From an uncultured Lachnospiraceae bacterium (GTDB lineage: Bacteria; Bacillota; Clostridia; Lachnospirales; Lachnospiraceae), in NCBI GenBank assembly GCA_902496125.1, contig CABUZU010000003.1, forward strand, positions 1 to 47,124: a stretch of DNA of 47,124 bases, in the 5' to 3' direction. The translations under genes were made by a program, and so were the position numbers. This document shows, one piece after another, positions 16,239-23,646 of this stretch. Within the stretch, counting starts at the first letter, position 1. Each line of letters opens with the position of its first letter. Under the pieces are notes generated by a model. It made no database searches, was not told the DNA's origin, and worked only from the letters and a program-made list of their open reading frames with translations.

Positions 16239-16323
16239 TGCAGTTGACGGGACTTGAACCCGTACGAGCGCTATGCTCACTAGATCCTTAGTCTAGCGCG
16301 TATGCCAATTCCGCCACAACTGC
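16239..16323 (-). tRNA. tRNA-Leu (anticodon AAG)
   Basis: An 85-nt class II tRNA, closely similar to its neighbour. The acceptor stem is GCAGUUG/CAACUGC. The anticodon arm CTAGA-CTAAGGA-TCTAG gives AAG. The wobble A34 is normally deaminated to inosine when used in bacteria, so this tRNA would read CUU and CUC. No 3' CCA is encoded. It is the promoter-proximal gene of the pair. Confidence 0.95.
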
Positions 16324-16343
16324 ATATCTCTAACGACTTTGCT

Positions 16344-16372
16344 ATTATAGTACAGAGAAATAGAAATGTCAA
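16344..16372 (-). promoter_or_regulatory. Promoter of the tRNA-Leu pair
   Basis: On the minus strand, perfect TTGACA (16372-16367) and TATAAT (16349-16344) are 17 bases apart. The -10 ends about 20 bases before the first tRNA. Confidence 0.92.
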
Positions 16373-16409
16373 GTAAAAAAATATTTTTTTTATTTATTCC
16401 ACATTCATC

Positions 16410-16438
16410 TTGAAACTTTATAAGTAAAAGATTATAAT
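16410..16438 (+). promoter_or_regulatory. Promoter ahead of the structured leader
   Basis: TTGAAA, 17 bases, perfect TATAAT. The predicted transcription start (about 16444-16446) falls in the first strand of the closing helix of the structured element that follows. Confidence 0.75.
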
Positions 16439-16442
16439 AAAA

Positions 16443-16610
16443 CGATACAAGGGGAGAAAGCTAAAAATCTGCTCGTGCTTGCACGATGAGATTTTCTAGC
16501 TTGGGTCCCGTCAAACATGAGAAAGTAGCGATTTACATAGTAAATCAGCGGATTTCGAATGTTTGTAGAATTGCGGAAGTTGCTTTGCAACGAAGCAATT
16601 CGTAGTATCG
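16443..16610 (+). ncRNA. Candidate structured leader RNA or intergenic repeat element
   Basis: About 168 bases fold into a closed multi-arm structure. The closing helix is CGATAC (16443-16448) with GTATCG (16605-16610). Arm 1 (16452-16509) pairs GGGA/TCCC, AAGCTA/TAGCTT, AAAATCT/AGATTTT and TCGTG/CACGA. Arm 2 (16512-16565) pairs CAAACAT/ATGTTTG and contains an inner GATTTAC/GTAAATC hairpin. Arm 3 (16568-16601) pairs GAATTGC/GCAATTC with an inner GTTGC/GCAAC. Nearly every base is accounted for, and the transcription start coincides with the closing helix. It ends 14 bases before the SD of a small membrane protein. I cannot match it to a riboswitch class I know; a dispersed Lachnospiraceae repeat is the main alternative. 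Confidence 0.6.
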
Positions 16611-16634
16611 AAAAATAACAAAATGGAGGGGCCT

Positions 16635-16919
16635 ATGAGTCAGCAAAAAGTAGATAAATATAAACAAGAAAAAGCGAATCGTAGAGAAAATCTCAAAAAA
16701 GAGAAGAAAAAGAAAATGTGGACTAAAATTGGTCTATTTGTCGTAGCGATTTTAATTGTTGGCGGAGTTGGAGCTGGTATTGGTTATACTGGTTACAATC
16801 AATATAAATCTTACAAAGCTTCACAACCTGATTATTCAAGTGATAGCAAGGTAATTGCTGATTATGCAGGTATTTTAGAAACAGAAGAAGCTACTACAGA
16901 AGCATCAACTGAAAAATAA
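16635..16919 (+). CDS. Small single-pass membrane protein (function unknown)
   Basis: A 94-residue protein. A highly basic N-terminal segment of about 28 residues (many Lys and Arg) is followed by one transmembrane helix near residues 31-53 with a Gly-rich second half. A short Tyr/Lys/Ser region and an acidic Glu/Thr/Ser tail ending EASTEK close it. The positive-inside rule puts the N-terminus in the cytoplasm. ATG 16635 is chosen since GGAGGGG lies between it and the in-frame ATG at 16623. It is the first gene after the structured element. No family is recognised. Confidence 0.75.
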   Translation: MSQQKVDKYKQEKANRRENLKKEKKKKMWTKIGLFVVAILIVGGVGAGIGYTGYNQYKSYKASQPDYSSDSKVIADYAGILETEEATTEASTEK

Positions 16920-16927
16920 TTGATAAA

Positions 16928-16966
16928 AACCTATCAGAATGTGTTATAATTCTGGTAGGTTATTTT
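16928..16966 (+). terminator. Stem-loop between the small membrane protein and the kinase gene
   Basis: A 12-bp stem (16928-16939 with 16950-16961, one G-U) has a 10-base loop, followed by ATTTTAG. The weak U-tract suggests partial termination. The loop contains TGTTATAAT, an extended -10, with TTGATA 19 bases upstream, so the same stretch may also serve as a promoter for the next gene. Confidence 0.5.
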
Positions 16967-16979
16967 AGCTAGGGAGAAA

Positions 16980-17495
16980 ATGAGTAAAATGGATAATATT
17001 ATTTTAATTGGAATGCCGTCTGCTGGTAAGAGTACCGTAGGTGTGTTATTAGCGAAGAGATTAGGCTATCGTTTCATCGATACAGACCTTGTCATTCAGG
17101 AAGAAGAAGGTAAGCTTCTAAAGGAAATTATTGCGGAGGTTGGAACAGAAGGATTTTTAAAAGTAGAAGACCGTGTGAATGCAAGTGTAAATGCAGACCA
17201 TGCAGTAATTGCTCCTGGTGGAAGTGTAATTTATTGCGAGAATGCAATGAAGCATTTTAAAGAAACAGGAAAGATTATTTATTTAAAAATTTCCTATGAT
17301 ACGTTGAAACAGAGGGTTGGCGATTTAGTTGATCGTGGTGTTATTTTAAGAAATGGAAATACGATGTATGATATGTATCGAGAAAGAAGTATATTGTTTG
17401 AGCAATATGCAGATATTACAATAGATGAAACAGGAAAAACAGCAGGAGAAATTGTAGATTATTTAAGGAGGCATATTGAGAATGTATCAGATTAA
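16980..17495 (+). CDS. Shikimate kinase-like P-loop kinase
   Basis: A 171-residue protein in the shikimate kinase fold. It shows Walker A GMPSAGKST (11-19), DTD (34-36, the substrate-binding Asp region), a GGS turn at 80-82 (usually GGG), a lid Arg around 119 and YRERSILFEQYAD near the end. The FRxxE motif, whose Arg binds the shikimate carboxylate, is here FLKVED, so the Arg is missing. The protein is probably the shikimate kinase version common in this group, but a different substrate is possible. No other aromatic-pathway gene is adjacent. Its last 14 bases overlap murC, whose SD lies inside this gene. ATG 16989 is an alternative start. Confidence 0.7.
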   Translation: MSKMDNIILIGMPSAGKSTVGVLLAKRLGYRFIDTDLVIQEEEGKLLKEIIAEVGTEGFLKVEDRVNASVNADHAVIAPGGSVIYCENAMKHFKETGKIIYLKISYDTLKQRVGDLVDRGVILRNGNTMYDMYRERSILFEQYADITIDETGKTAGEIVDYLRRHIENVSD

Positions 17496-18858
17496 TTTTA
17501 TAAAACCATGTAGTGTATATTTTATTGGAATTGGCGGAATTAGTATGAGTGGGCTTGCAGAAATTCTTTTAGATAGAGGATTTCATGTAGCAGGTTCTGA
17601 CAGACAAAAAAGCGAATTAACAGAGAAGTTAAAAAATCAAGGTGCTAAAATTTATTACTCCCAAGTAGCATCTAATATTAAAAAAGAAGAGATTGATTTA
17701 GTCGTTTATACCGCAGCAATTCATGAAGACCATCCCTAACTTGCAAAGGTACGTGAATTAGATATTCCAGCATTAACTAGAGCACAGCTTCTTGGTGAAA
17801 TTATGCAAAACTATGATAATTCCATTGCAATTTCAGGTACTCATGGTAAGACTACGACAACCTCTATGGTTACACAAATTTATTTAGCAGCAAAGGAAAA
17901 CCCTACCATTTCTGTAGGTGGTATGCTTGATTGTATTGGTGGAAACTTCCATTTAGGAAACAATGGAACCTTTATTACCGAAGCTTGTGAATATACCAAT
18001 AGTTTCTTATCTTTCTATCCTACTGTAGAGGCTGTATTAAATATTGAAGCAGACCATTTAGATTTCTTTAAGGACTTAGAAGATATTAGACATTCCTTCC
18101 GTTTATTTATGGAGAAATTATCACAAAAGGATACTTTAGTCATTAATGGTGGAATTGACCGTTTAGAAGAAATTACAAAGGGACTTGAGTCTCATATTGT
18201 AACTTTTGGAGAAGGGTGTGATTATCATGCAAAGGATGTTACATATGATGCACTTGCTTGTGCTCATTTTACCCTTTGCACACCTAAAAATGGTGAGATT
18301 GCAATTGAATTAAAGGTACCAGGTAAACACAATTTATTAAATGCGCTAGCAGCCAGTGCTGTTTGCTTAGAAAAAGGTCTTTCTATTGAAGCGGTAAAAG
18401 AAGGATTAGAAGCATTTGTTGGAACACATAGAAGATTTGAGAAAAAAGGTACCTTAAAGGGTATTACAATCATTGATGATTACGCTCATCACCCACAGGA
18501 AATTGAAGCGACTCTTTCGGCTGCTATGGCATGTAAGCACAATAAAGTATGGTGTGTATTCCAGCCTCATACCTATACAAGAACAAAGGCATTATTAGAT
18601 GATTTTGCCAAGGCACTTTCTATGGCAGATGAAGTGGTATTAGCACCAATTTATGCAGCAAGAGAAACGGATACCCTTGGAATTAGTTCAAAGGATGTAG
18701 CGGTAAGAATTGAAAAGCTTGGTACAAATGTTCATACCTTTGATAGCTTTGATGAGATTGAAAACTTCTTACTTGAAAATTGTGTAGAAGGAGATTTACT
18801 TATCACAATGGGAGCTGGCGATATCGTAAAAGTTGGAGAATCTTTATTAGGACTTTAA
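17482..18858 (+). pseudogene. murC: UDP-N-acetylmuramate-L-alanine ligase interrupted by an in-frame TAA
   Basis: MurC adds L-Ala to UDP-MurNAc, an essential cytoplasmic step of peptidoglycan synthesis. ATG 17482 is set by AAGGAGG ten bases upstream. The N-terminal Rossmann part (FIGIGGISMSGLAEILLDRG) runs to ...AAIHEDHP, then TAA at 17737-17739. The same frame continues at once with LAKVRELDIPALTRAQLLGEIM, the ATP-binding GTHGKTTTTSM, EACEYTNSF, the EADHLD motif and the C-terminal DDYAHHPQEI, to a normal stop at 18858. Without the TAA the protein would be 458 residues, the usual length. The stop sits where relatives have Glu (NPE/HPE), so one G-to-T change (GAA to TAA) explains it. Either this is a sequence error, or the strain has another copy or suppression. 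Confidence 0.9.
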
Positions 18859-18882
18859 GTATTTTTTATTTGAGGGGACAAA

Positions 18883-19947
18883 ATGAAGAATATAGGAATT
18901 CATAGAGAAAATAATTTTAAATATACCATGGTTCCCGATGTTTTTATTGAGCAATATATGCCACAGGCAAGTGGTGAGTTTGTAAAAGTGTATTTACTTT
19001 TATTAAAGGGAGTCTCTAAAGTAGGATGTATTTCAATTTCTAGCTTTGCTGATGCATTAGAGTGTACCGAAAGTGATATTCTTCGTGCACTGAATTATTG
19101 GAAAAATCAAGGACTTTTAGGGCTTACTTATGAAAATGGAGAGCTTAGTGACATTGTAGTAATGGATTTATCAAATCCGTTACCGATTATTACAAAAGAA
19201 AGTCCAAAACAGATTGCTACAAACTTCATAGAGCCAGTTCAAACAGAAATTTTTGATGAATCTTTACCAAAAGAAGAAGACTTTAGCCAATTAATGGCTG
19301 TTATTCAAACTTATCTTGGAACTACGATTAATCCATCGGATTGTGAGAAAATTTTTAATTTGCATGATAAATTTGGAATTAGTATATCACTGTTAGAATA
19401 TGTAGTTGAATACAGTGCACAGACAGGGCATAAAAGTATTCGATACATTGAAAGTGTTGCAATTGATTGGTATAAAAGAAATATTAAAACGGTTGAAGAA
19501 GCAAAAAATTTTGTTGGAGTTGTAAAGAAAGACACTTATGCCGTAATGAAGGCTTATGGATTGCAGGGGCGAATACCTGCACCAACAGAACAAAAGATTA
19601 TTGATCGTTGGTACGAGGAATATCAGTTTTCACAGGAATTAATAGTGGAAGCTTGTGACCGTACAATGATGACGATTCATAAGCCAAGTTTTGAATATAC
19701 AGATAGAATTTTGCTTGAATGGAAGGCAAAAAATGTACAAACCCTCGCTGATGTTGCCAGATTAGATGAGGAGAGAAAAAAGGCATTAGAAGAAGCAAAG
19801 GAGAAGAAACAGGCAAAGGTAAAAAGTGAGCAAATCGAAGAAAAGCCGAAATCTCCTAAAGTATCACAAACTCGTTTCCATAATTTTGAGCAAAGAGACA
19901 CGGATTATGATGCAATCCTTAAGAAGTTAAATAATAGCTACTTCTAA
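18883..19947 (+). CDS. DnaD-domain replication protein
   Basis: A 354-residue protein. The N-terminal winged-helix-like part (residues 1-100: VPDVFIEQYMPQASGEFVKVYLLLLKG, then ISSFADALECTESDILRALNYWKNQGLL) matches the DnaD N-terminal domain. A DnaB_2/DnaD C-terminal-type helical domain follows (about 135-210, ending HKSIRYIESVAIDWYKRNIKTVEEA), with a second copy near 225-290. A basic Lys/Glu-rich tail ends the protein. DnaD and DnaB of Firmicutes help load the replicative helicase at oriC and during restart. The next gene encodes a DnaC-like loader, which fits. Confidence is high in the family and moderate in the exact role. Confidence 0.87.
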   Translation: MKNIGIHRENNFKYTMVPDVFIEQYMPQASGEFVKVYLLLLKGVSKVGCISISSFADALECTESDILRALNYWKNQGLLGLTYENGELSDIVVMDLSNPLPIITKESPKQIATNFIEPVQTEIFDESLPKEEDFSQLMAVIQTYLGTTINPSDCEKIFNLHDKFGISISLLEYVVEYSAQTGHKSIRYIESVAIDWYKRNIKTVEEAKNFVGVVKKDTYAVMKAYGLQGRIPAPTEQKIIDRWYEEYQFSQELIVEACDRTMMTIHKPSFEYTDRILLEWKAKNVQTLADVARLDEERKKALEEAKEKKQAKVKSEQIEEKPKSPKVSQTRFHNFEQRDTDYDAILKKLNNSYF

Positions 19948-19981
19948 TAACCAGAGTCAAAAAGTCAAAAGGAGAGATTAG

Positions 19982-20959
19982 ATGCCCTTAATGAACACTC
20001 AATATGAGGAAATCATTAGAGATTATAATAGACAGCAACTAAAGAATCGAAGAGAACAAGAAGCACGTATGAAGGAAATCTACCAAAAGATACCAAGGAT
20101 TCGTGAAATCGAGAAAGAAGAAGCTTCTTTTTATGCAAATAAGGCAAGAAGGCTTTTATTACAAGAAGATATTGCTGATTTAGAAGAAAATGCGAATAAC
20201 CTAAAAGTAGAAAAAGACATGCTTTTACAAAGATATGGTTATTCGAAAGATTATATGAAGATGCAATATCGTTGTCCAATTTGTAAGGATACTGGATATG
20301 TGAATAATGAAAAGTGTAGTTGCTTTAAACGCAAAGTAATTGAACTTTTATATACACAATCCAATTTAAAGGAAGTTTTACAAAAAGAAAACTTTGACAC
20401 GTTCTCTTTTGTTTGGTATGATGATAAAGTTGAAAATGGTAGAATTAGTCCACTAGAAAACATGAAAAAAATCTCAAAAAGTTGTCTTGAAATGACCGCT
20501 AATTTTGACAAAGAACCGCAAAATATTTTATTTACTGGACCTGCCGGTACAGGAAAGACATTTTTAACCCATTGTATTGCTAGGGAATTGATGGATGCTT
20601 GTTATTCTGTCATTTATTTATCAGCAACTGAATTTTTTGAGATTTTATCAAAGCAAACGTTTGAAGATAACAATTCAATGGATACGCAGTATTTATTAGA
20701 CTGTGATTTATTGATTGTAGACGATTTAGGAACAGAATTAAGTAATAGCTTTACCGTTTCTCGTCTGTTTTATTGTATTAATGAGAGAATAATTCGTAAA
20801 AAGGCGATGGTAATTTCTACAAATTTATCAATTAATACATTGAGAGATTTGTATACAGAAAGAGTTACCTCACGACTGCTTAGTAGTTTTAAAATTTATG
20901 AACTTTACGGTGCAGATATACGAATTCAAAAAATGATAAAAAAAGGCCAAGAGGATTAG
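19982..20959 (+). CDS. dnaC: DnaC/DnaI-like helicase loader ATPase
   Basis: A 325-residue AAA+ protein. The N-terminal half is a charged helical region, followed by a zinc-binding CPICKDTGYVNNEKCSCF (Cys pairs near residues 98-116). The ATPase domain has Walker A GPAGTGKT at 186-193, Walker B LLIVDDLGTE and a sensor-type VISTNLS. Length and zinc motif match DnaI/DnaC loaders, and it is not next to a transposase, which argues against IstB. GGAGAG lies five bases ahead of the ATG. It probably loads the replicative helicase together with the DnaD-like protein encoded just upstream. Confidence 0.9.
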   Translation: MPLMNTQYEEIIRDYNRQQLKNRREQEARMKEIYQKIPRIREIEKEEASFYANKARRLLLQEDIADLEENANNLKVEKDMLLQRYGYSKDYMKMQYRCPICKDTGYVNNEKCSCFKRKVIELLYTQSNLKEVLQKENFDTFSFVWYDDKVENGRISPLENMKKISKSCLEMTANFDKEPQNILFTGPAGTGKTFLTHCIARELMDACYSVIYLSATEFFEILSKQTFEDNNSMDTQYLLDCDLLIVDDLGTELSNSFTVSRLFYCINERIIRKKAMVISTNLSINTLRDLYTERVTSRLLSSFKIYELYGADIRIQKMIKKGQED

Positions 20960-20977
20960 AGAAAGAAAGGAAGTATC

Positions 20978-22180
20978 ATGGAAAACAAAATGCGTGATAA
21001 AAATTATGATACCATACCAGTAGGTAGACTTGGAATTATCCCAGTAGAAGGATGTCAAAATTTAATGGACAAAGTAGACAAGTATCTCATTCAGTGGAGA
21101 GAAGAACGTAGACAAAACAGTCCATTTGAAGATGACAGTATGGCATTTGAAGGTTATTTAAGAGATTCTTATTTAATCGAGGCACAATGTAATCGTTTTG
21201 GTAGTGGTGAAGCAAAAGCTGTATTAAATCAATCTGTTCGAGGAGACGATGTATTTATCATGGTGGATGTATGCAATTATAGCGTAACTTATTCCATGTG
21301 TGGACAAGTAAACCATATGTCTCCAGATGACCATTTCTCAAATCTAAAAAGAGTAATTGCAGCTGTTGGTGGTAAGGCAAGAAGAATTAATGTCATTATG
21401 CCATTCTTATATGAGAGCCGTCAACATCGTAGAACAGGACGAGAATCCATGGACTGTGCGTTGGCATTACAAGAATTAGTGGCAATGGGTGTGGATAATA
21501 TCTTTACATTTGATGCACATGACCCTAGAATCCAGAATGCAATTCCACTTAGTGGATTTGAATCTGTTCAGCCAACTTATCAATTTATTAAGGCTTTGCT
21601 TAGTGTAGAAAAGGAGTTAACAATTGATAAAGACCATATGATGATGATTAGTCCAGATGAAGGTGCTATGGGCCGTGCTGTTTACTATGCGAATATGCTA
21701 GGCCTTGATGTTGGTATGTTCTATAAGAGAAGAGATTATACTCGTGTGGTAAATGGAAGAAATCCAATTGTAGCACATGAATTTTTAGGCGACTCAGTAG
21801 AAGGAAAGGATGTTCTGATTATTGATGATATGATTTCTTCTGGAGAGAGTATGTTAGAAGTTGCAAAAGAACTTAAAAGACGTAAAGCACGTAAGGTATT
21901 TGTTTGTGCGACATTTGGATTATTTACGAATGGATTAGCAGAATTTGACAAATACTATGATGAAGGAGTAATTGATAGAGTTTTAACCACAAATCTAATC
22001 TATCAAAGACCGGAACTATTAGAACGTTCTTATTATACAAGCGTAGAGATGGGTAAATATTTAGCATTGTTAATCGATGCATTAAACCATGATGTAAGTA
22101 TTTCTCATTTATTAAATCCAGTAGACCGTATTCAAAATTTGTTAGAACGCTATAAGGCAGAACAAAAAATTGACAATTAG
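20978..22180 (+). CDS. prs: Ribose-phosphate pyrophosphokinase, long variant
   Basis: A 400-residue PRPP synthetase that makes PRPP from ribose 5-phosphate and ATP for nucleotide, His and Trp synthesis. Recognisable parts are the ATP-binding INVIMPFLYESRQHRR, FTFDAHDPRIQNAI, the flexible-loop region FYKRRDYTRV and the PRPP-binding loop VLIIDDMISSGESM. Canonical enzymes are about 315 residues and carry DDMIDTAGT in that loop. This one has an N-terminal extension of about 60 residues and Ser-Ser-Gly-Glu-Ser in the loop, a divergent subtype. The SD is GGAAG. The promoter of the next operon overlaps its last codons. Confidence 0.88.
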   Translation: MENKMRDKNYDTIPVGRLGIIPVEGCQNLMDKVDKYLIQWREERRQNSPFEDDSMAFEGYLRDSYLIEAQCNRFGSGEAKAVLNQSVRGDDVFIMVDVCNYSVTYSMCGQVNHMSPDDHFSNLKRVIAAVGGKARRINVIMPFLYESRQHRRTGRESMDCALALQELVAMGVDNIFTFDAHDPRIQNAIPLSGFESVQPTYQFIKALLSVEKELTIDKDHMMMISPDEGAMGRAVYYANMLGLDVGMFYKRRDYTRVVNGRNPIVAHEFLGDSVEGKDVLIIDDMISSGESMLEVAKELKRRKARKVFVCATFGLFTNGLAEFDKYYDEGVIDRVLTTNLIYQRPELLERSYYTSVEMGKYLALLIDALNHDVSISHLLNPVDRIQNLLERYKAEQKIDN

Positions 22181-22198
22181 GTGTATCTAGTATATAAT
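22170..22198 (+). promoter_or_regulatory. Promoter for the S1-domain/alarmone synthetase operon
   Basis: Perfect TTGACA and TATAAT are 17 bases apart. The -35 lies inside the last codons of prs. The start would fall about 45 bases before the S1 gene. Confidence 0.9.
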
Positions 22199-22247
22199 AA
22201 ATAGGATATGCATATATGAATTTTTGGAAATCACAAGGAGGCAAGCC

Positions 22248-22958
22248 ATGAGTGAAGATAATATGAAAGAAGTAACCGAAGAAGTTGTAGAAACAATGGA
22301 TGATTATGCAGACCAGTTAGATAAAGACCCAGTATGGGAAGGTTTTGCACAGAAGATGAAAGACCATACCGTAATTACTGTTGAAGTTGCAGGCATCGTA
22401 AAGAGTGGTGTTGTAGCTTACTTAGATGGTGTACGTGGTTTTATTCCAGCATCTCAGTTATCAACAGATTATGTTGAAGATTTAGATTCTTGGTTAGGCA
22501 AGATGGTAGATGTAATGATTATCGAAGCAAAACCAGAAGAAAAACGTTTAATTCTTTCTGGTAAGAGAGTTGCAAATGCAAAAGCAAAACAGAACCGTAT
22601 GGCTAAGATTGATGCAATCGAAGTTGGTGCTGAATTAGAAGGAACTGTAGAATCTATCCAGAAATATGGCGTATTCGTTACTTTAAGCGAAGGTGTAAGT
22701 GGCTTAGTTCATATCTCTCAGATGAGTACACGTCGTGTAAAATCTCCAGAAGATGTTGTTTCGGTTGGAGATAGCGTAAAAGTTAAAGTAATCGGCAATG
22801 ATAAGCACAAAATCAGCTTAAGCATGAAAGCTTTAATGGAAGAAGAAGAGGCTGCTCCTAGCAATGAAGCTTCTAAAGAAGAAATCAGCCATTTTGCAAA
22901 AGAAAAAGGTCAGGCTTCTACTAGTTTAGGAGATTTATTAAAAGGCCTAAAATTCTAA
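22248..22958 (+). CDS. Two-S1-domain RNA-binding protein
   Basis: A 236-residue cytosolic protein. Two S1 (OB-fold) domains are visible: residues about 33-105 (AGIVKSGVVAYLDGVRGFIPASQLS) and about 120-190 (GTVESIQKYGVFVTLSEGVSGLVHISQMS). An acidic linker and a C-terminal tail follow. It is far shorter than ribosomal protein S1 of proteobacteria. Small S1 proteins of Firmicutes bind mRNA or ribosomes, but the exact role is unclear. ATG 22248 has AAGGAGG six bases upstream; the longer in-frame start at 22224 has no SD. Its own consensus promoter lies just ahead. Confidence 0.88.
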   Translation: MSEDNMKEVTEEVVETMDDYADQLDKDPVWEGFAQKMKDHTVITVEVAGIVKSGVVAYLDGVRGFIPASQLSTDYVEDLDSWLGKMVDVMIIEAKPEEKRLILSGKRVANAKAKQNRMAKIDAIEVGAELEGTVESIQKYGVFVTLSEGVSGLVHISQMSTRRVKSPEDVVSVGDSVKVKVIGNDKHKISLSMKALMEEEEAAPSNEASKEEISHFAKEKGQASTSLGDLLKGLKF

Positions 22959-22974
22959 TTTATAAAGGAATCGA

Positions 22975-23613
22975 ATGAAAGAATTTAATATATCAGGGAA
23001 TGATTCTCAAACCGATCAGTGGAAAACCATGCAGCTTTTATATGAGTCTGCACTTAAGGAAATTAGTACAAAGATTGAAATTTTAAATGATGAATTTGTC
23101 CATGTACACAATTATAATCCAATAGAACATGTTAAAAAGCGTATTAAGACGCCAGAGAGCATCGTTCGTAAGCTGAAACGTTTGGGGTATGAGCCAACAA
23201 TTGAGAATATGAGCCAATATCTGAGTGATATTGCGGGAATCAGAATTATTTGCTCTTTTACTTCTGATATTTATCGTATTGCAGGTATGATTGCTCGTCA
23301 AGATGATGTAGCTGTTTTGCAAGTTAAAGATTATATCAAAAACCCAAAGGAAAACGGCTATAAGAGTTTTCATATGGTTGTTTCCATTCCAATTTATTTA
23401 TCAGATGGTCCTGCACACACAAAAGTAGAAGTGCAGATTCGAACCATTGCAATGGACTTTTGGGCCAGCTTGGAACATAAAATTTATTATAAATTTGAAG
23501 GAAATGCACCCGAGTATATATATGAAGAATTAAAAGAATGTGCTCATATCATTGACAAATTAGACCAGAGAATGCTTTCATTAAATGAAGCAATTCAACA
23601 ATATAAGAAATAA
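22975..23613 (+). CDS. relQ: Small alarmone synthetase (RelQ/YjbM type)
   Basis: A 212-residue single-domain (p)ppGpp synthetase without an HD hydrolase domain. It transfers pyrophosphate from ATP to GTP or GDP. Conserved parts are RIKTPESIVRKLKRLG, the catalytic-region DIAGIRIICSF, YIKNPKENGYKSFHMVV and EVQIRTIAMDFWASLEHK with its Glu and Gln. The C-terminal helix (about 180-212) is as in tetrameric RelQ. It lies 16 bases after the S1 gene with its own SD (AAAGGA) and ends before a strong terminator, so ppGpp synthesis is co-expressed with the S1 protein. Confidence 0.93.
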   Translation: MKEFNISGNDSQTDQWKTMQLLYESALKEISTKIEILNDEFVHVHNYNPIEHVKKRIKTPESIVRKLKRLGYEPTIENMSQYLSDIAGIRIICSFTSDIYRIAGMIARQDDVAVLQVKDYIKNPKENGYKSFHMVVSIPIYLSDGPAHTKVEVQIRTIAMDFWASLEHKIYYKFEGNAPEYIYEELKECAHIIDKLDQRMLSLNEAIQQYKK

Positions 23614-23616
23614 GAA

Positions 23617-23646
23617 ATAGGGAGTGCACGCACTCCCTATTTTTTT
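23617..23646 (+). terminator. Terminator between the convergent relQ and LTA synthase genes
   Basis: The perfect 10-bp stem ATAGGGAGTG/CACTCCCTAT has a CACG loop, followed by TTTTTT. It reaches the stop codon of the convergent minus-strand gene. The stem core is nearly the same as in the terminator at 26728-26753. Confidence 0.93.

Noticed and set aside
17803..18858. Second half of murC as a separate gene
   Set aside because: It lacks the N-terminal UDP-binding domain and an SD, and it is in the same frame as the part before the TAA; it is one interrupted gene.
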